A stretch of 64,000 nucleotides of DNA from Microtetraspora fusca. Lineage in GTDB: Bacteria; Actinomycetota; Actinomycetes; Streptosporangiales; Streptosporangiaceae. The notes beneath the pieces were generated by a model. The model saw nothing but the letters and a program-made list of their open reading frames with translations, made no database searches and was not told the origin of the DNA. Of this stretch, positions 60,909 through 64,000 are shown piece after piece. A program made the position numbers and the translations under genes. The stretch covers positions 562,631 through 626,630 of the forward strand of contig NZ_BBYK01000038.1 of the NCBI RefSeq assembly GCF_001570365.1. The letters are read 5' to 3'. Position 1 is the stretch's first letter. Each line of letters starts with the position of its first letter.

Positions 60909-60952
60909 AGCTCCCATCTGTCAGCGCCGGTTGGATTCCCGTCATCCGCTCC
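60909..60952 (+). repeat. Decayed tRNA-Gly scar, copy 5
   Basis: AGCTCCCATCTGTCAGCGCC and the following bases to CGCTCCG align with the 3' half of tRNA-Gly with several mismatches. The 50 bases before it also align with the flank of scar 3 (GCCCAG-TCAGCGCC...GTGATC-ATGC), which makes chance unlikely. Confidence 0.55.
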
Positions 60953-60965
60953 GCTCTCGAAGCGT

Positions 60966-61328
60966 TCACTGCTCTCTGGCATCGTCAACGGGGTCAAGAA
61001 GGCCACAGGCTTGCACGATCTCTCCGGACTCGACCAGGTCACGAACCGCAGCCGCCATTCCCACGAAGCCGGCCTCCCTGATGATGATCAGGTCGGAGCA
61101 CCAGAAGTACCGGCCGCCGAGGGACTCGCCTGTACGTGCATCCTTGTCCATGAGCTTCTGAATCACGTCCAAGGTCATGAAGGTCGCGTATCTGCGGGAG
61201 CCGTCGGGAAAGGTGATCGTGGCGTCCGCCTCTCTGGCCGTGTCCGGCGCATAGCCTTCCCAAGCCGGAATGGTCATCTCAAACCGAGGGTCTGCGATCG
61301 TGTAGAAGGCTCCGTCGAAACTGATCAC
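60966..61328 (-). CDS. Hypothetical protein, 120 residues
   Basis: Not assigned to a family. GTG 61328 (VISFDGAFYTIADPRFEMTI) follows AGAGG at 7 bases. The sequence has DATITFPDGSRRYATFMTLD, an immunity-protein-like beta pattern, and a helical C-terminus. No TM or signal. Confidence 0.55.
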   Translation of the reverse strand: MISFDGAFYTIADPRFEMTIPAWEGYAPDTAREADATITFPDGSRRYATFMTLDVIQKLMDKDARTGESLGGRYFWCSDLIIIREAGFVGMAAAVRDLVESGEIVQACGLLDPVDDAREQ

Positions 61329-61501
61329 CGCTCCGCCTCTCTCTGATCCTTTGTACGAATATCTCCATGTCGAAACCAGCCGCGCCTGATCACCTCGCCC
61401 GCCATCGTCGCAGGGCAAGCCGGGCACCGGCCGCCGATCGACGGCACACGGGGTGATCAGGCAGGCGAAGGCTTGCGCACCGCGCATGAGAAAGTGACCT
61501 C

Positions 61502-61966
61502 GTGGTGGACTCTCCTCCTGGACTCATCAACCACTGGCTCGCGGTGTGGGAGCTGAACAGCTTCTACGCCCGTCAGCCCGAGCAGGGTGAAGGACAGCGA
61601 ATGTGGGCGGAGACGGCCATGTACGCGCTTGGCAGAGCTGAGGCCGCAGGTTTGGACGCGATCACCGCCAATGTGAGCCGATTCCACCTGCGCGCAGGGT
61701 TGATCGATGACCTCGGCCCCACGGGCTCATCCCTTTGGAACCCCGACGCACTGGCCGCGGACATCCTGGCTGCCCTTCCTCTGCGAAGAGAACGAGCCGC
61801 AACATGGGCCGCCAACTGGCAACAGCGGCCCCGATCGGAGATCCTGACCCTCCGTCAATGCAAGAGCCTGCTGGCGCCAGCTCAGAGCATCCGCGGCTAT
61901 CTGTCGAAGACGCCCACGACAACGGAGCTTGATGAGTGGTTGGGTCTCCGAGAACAACTTCCTTAG
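61502..61966 (+). CDS. Hypothetical protein, 154 residues
   Basis: Not recognised. GTG 61502 begins MVDSPPGLINHWLAVWELNS. It is largely helical with many Trp and Arg residues and no TM. The ribosome site is weak, so the start is uncertain. Confidence 0.5.
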   Translation: MVDSPPGLINHWLAVWELNSFYARQPEQGEGQRMWAETAMYALGRAEAAGLDAITANVSRFHLRAGLIDDLGPTGSSLWNPDALAADILAALPLRRERAATWAANWQQRPRSEILTLRQCKSLLAPAQSIRGYLSKTPTTTELDEWLGLREQLP

Positions 61967-62393
61967 CTGATCGAGCAGGGGCCCGATGCGTAATCGCCAC
62001 CGGGCCATTAGCGGGCCATGAAAAGGACGGCGATCGTCCCGAGTGCCAGGAGGCAGGTCAGCGACCGCCCAGGTGCCCCCGTCTGCGATGGCGCGGCAGC
62101 GCACCTGGGCGGCCACGACGTTGAACAGCAGGTCGGTGGCGTGACGGCCGGGCTCGGCACGTTCAATGCGCTGAGCTGGACCGGACAAGGACGCCACACC
62201 GGAGACCGCGTCTGCGGTGCACCCGAGCAGCCCTTGCCACCAGCTCATGGGTTCACCGTTCGCGCTCCATCCACAAGACCCTCCCCGTTGATCAGCTGGC
62301 GAGCGCTGCCGGAACCAGTGCGATCCTCGCCGGCCGAGGCGAACGGGTCTTCGCTATGTGCCGGTCCAGCACACCAAACGAAGGAACCTGCCG
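61967..62393. other. Intergenic with arm-like repeat
   Basis: CGGGCCATTAG at 62001 followed by CGGGCCATGAA is a decayed tandem 11-mer. Minus-strand bases to 62248 stay open (IERAEPGRHATDLLFNVVAA) and may be the remains of a gene truncated at that repeat. Nothing else. Confidence 0.4.
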
Positions 62394-62681
62394 TCAGGCC
62401 GGGGCGGGGACCGGGGTGGGACCAGCGTCCTTGCCTCCCTCCTCGATCGCGGATCCGACGATCTCGCAGCCCGCCAGATCCATTGCCGCACGAACGAGGT
62501 CCTCCTCCACCGCGCGATTCGTGAGAACGCTGACCTTTCCGGCGGCGGGATCCACCTCCACACCTACGATGCCGGGCACCCTGATGAGGTCGGCCTTGAT
62601 CGCGGCCACGCAATGCTCGCAGGTCGCGGAGGACAGACCAGTGACGTGGTAGCCGACCAGGCTGTAGGCAATGGTGATCAC
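62394..62681 (-). CDS. Heavy-metal-associated (HMA) domain protein
   Basis: A 95-residue copper-chaperone-like protein: beta-alpha-beta-beta-alpha-beta fold with the metal site ATCEHC (CxxC) near residues 20-25. GTG 62681 follows GGGAG by 6 bases. It has a short proline/alanine-rich tail (GPTPVPAPA). No P-type ATPase or CsoR gene is next to it. Confidence 0.82.
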   Translation of the reverse strand: MITIAYSLVGYHVTGLSSATCEHCVAAIKADLIRVPGIVGVEVDPAAGKVSVLTNRAVEEDLVRAAMDLAGCEIVGSAIEEGGKDAGPTPVPAPA

Positions 62682-62904
62682 ACCGATCTCCCTAGATCGA
62701 GACGTGAATGGGGAGGCGTTCCTGTCGATTCCGCCGCCAAAGAGCCTGCCCCAGTCCAGAGGCGAATGGTGGTGGACGAGGCTTCCGGAGCACGCCATGG
62801 CGTGAATCAGCCATCCCGGGCATTGATCGTCCGAATTTGGTGGGAGAAGCGCCCGGTGTCATCGTTGTCGCACCCTCGATACCGAAACGGGAGTGCCGGG
62901 GCCG

Positions 62905-63877
62905 GTGACCGATGCGTCTCATGCCGAGAAAGAGCGCCATGTCCGAATGCTGTACGCCCGGATGCACGAGCAGGGCGAATCCCTCGCGGAGGCCACAGAG
63001 CAACTCGGATTGTCAGTCGACGATCTCAGGCAGGCCCAGGACGGCCTGGTACGCCTCGGCCTGCTGGACATCGAGACGGAGACCACCGTCGACGCGGCCA
63101 CGGCGCTGGCCCGCGGCCTTCAGCACAGCCACCGCGCACTGGACCGGCTGGTCGAACAACACGTCATGGTCGCCTCCCTCGCGCAGAACTACCTCGGGTT
63201 CACACGGCATGCGAACGACGACCTCCGCGTCGAGTTCTACGAGCGCGAGCGGTTGGCGGCGCTCAACAACCGGATCGACGAACTGGCGGACCTGGCCCAG
63301 CTGGAAGTGATGACAATGCACCCGGCGGCGACCTGGACTCCGGAGCAGCTGGACACCGGCGACGCCCGCATCAGGCGCCGCATGGGCCGAGGCGCGGGAG
63401 CGCGATCTGCACGCCCAGGTGATGCTCTCCAACCCGATGTTCCGCGACCGGCTGCGAGCACGGAGGGACGAGGGGATGGAGGTCCGGGTCGCGCCGGTGA
63501 TCCCGACCCGGATGCTCATCTATGACCGGCAGGTCGCGGTCATGCAGGCCGACCCCGAGGATCTGGAGCGCGGCGCCGTACTGATCCGCGGACGTGACGT
63601 GGTCAGGTCTCTCGCAGCGCTTTACGACTTCTGCTGGACGAACGCGTCCGAGTTGATCGACGTCCCGCGCTCCGCGGACGACGCGGCACTCACCGAGCAG
63701 CAACGAGCCGTGCTGCGCCAACTTGCCGCCGGTGCCAAGGACGACGCCATCGCCCGCAGCCTCGGTGTCTCGACGCGTACGGTGACCCGCCTGGTGGGTG
63801 AGCTCACGACGATGCTCGGAGCAGGCAGCCGGTTCCAGGCGGGGGTGCGCGCGGCTCGACTCGGCTGGCTCGACTGA
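62905..63877 (+). pseudogene. LuxR-type HTH regulator with one-base frameshift
   Basis: The first part (to about 63385) has a TrmB/LuxR-like helical start AEKERHVRMLYARMHEQGES. The rest, in the next frame, continues DLHAQVMLSNPMFRDRLRAR to a LuxR helix-turn-helix (DDAIARSLGVSTRTVTRLVG) and ends GWLD. Reading ATGGCC instead of ATGGGCC near 63388 restores one protein of about 323 residues. Either a real mutation or an error in a G run. GTG 62905 or 62893. Confidence 0.75.
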
Positions 63878-63928
63878 CGAACCGGGTGTGACACGGCGAA
63901 CTCCCCGCCGGCACCCATCTCCCATAGC

Positions 63929-63968
63929 GAACGGCGGCCCCCGGAACATCTCCCAGGAACCGCCGTTC
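63929..63968. terminator. Hairpin after the LuxR-type gene
   Basis: GAACGGCGG pairs perfectly with CCGCCGTTC around a 22-base loop, 52 bases after the stop. No U-tract, so a possible two-way terminator with a gene beyond the window edge. Confidence 0.5.
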
Positions 63969-64000
63969 ACCCTGCTTCACCCTGCTTCTACTTGAAACCG

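Noticed and set aside
61727..62248. Minus-strand gene opposite the 61502-61966 gene
   Set aside because: Its second half is antisense to a more plausible gene; only the part above 62020 looks protein-like, at most a truncated remnant.
1..64000. CRISPR arrays, rRNA genes, complete insertion sequences
   Set aside because: None seen. The only IS trace is the 40-codon IS3 OrfA fragment; repeats present are tandem pairs, scars and REP-like copies, not spacer arrays.

Overview
The window is high-GC actinobacterial chromosome. Two mycothiol biosynthesis genes (mshA, mshD), a GlnR-type regulator, MurT/GatD, HbhA-like protein, SARP regulation and several gene neighbourhoods shared with Mycobacterium point to a filamentous actinomycete. 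A member of the Streptosporangiales is my best guess; no rRNA or other decisive marker is present. Leaderless starts, GTG starts and ATGA/GTGA overlaps are common.

Region 1 (1-20 kb) is ordinary core genome: mshA, an SDR, a methyltransferase, a macro-domain protein divergent from a BlaI/M56 regulator-protease pair, an Rv0474-Rv0475-Rv0476-like trio (XRE regulator, HbhA-like, DUF2516), an SGNH lipoprotein, CorA, DUF2207, asparaginase, dtd, ygfZ, a Nur-like Fur regulator, a 2-hydroxyacid-dehydrogenase relative lacking the catalytic His, FABP, DsrE and murT-gatD. Between the Nur-like gene and the dehydrogenase lies a promoter, a 13-codon ORF with a nearly complete anti-16S Shine-Dalgarno, alternative hairpins and a terminator, with no gene behind it.

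Region 2 (20-31 kb): yjdF with a branched RNA leader, then a locus I do not recognise as a described system. It has a 1171-residue HerA/FtsK-like ATPase, a two-TM protein that looks like a degenerate VirD4-type ATPase, three consecutive single-TM proteins with beta-rich outer domains, and a polytopic membrane protein. An AbrB-VapC-RHH toxin-antitoxin cluster follows.

Region 3 (31-42.6 kb) is core genome again and resembles Rv0813c-Rv0819: a chain of overlapping minus-strand genes (DUF2993, ECF sigma, anti-sigma, thioredoxin), then a cysteine-containing leader peptide and hairpin controlling DUF4395-sseA-sseC. Next come moaD, glnR behind a long leader with two small ORFs, a 5'-nucleotidase, mshD, pit with its DUF47 partner, and dcd beside tRNA-Gly(CCC).

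Region 4 (42.6-64 kb) is an integration archipelago at that tRNA. Copies of the tRNA 3' segment recur at 45.2, 47.4, 50.8 and (decayed) 60.9 kb. Fragments of the same tyrosine integrase family occur at least eight times, none intact. The element ends carry a tandem 11-mer (consensus CGKGCMATTAR) on both sides, probably integrase arm sites. Cargo includes two PMT-type glycosyltransferases, a secreted beta-carbonic anhydrase, GNAT and VOC enzymes, an AfsR/SARP regulator next to a DrrAB exporter, a metal-binding HMA protein, and several frameshifted genes.
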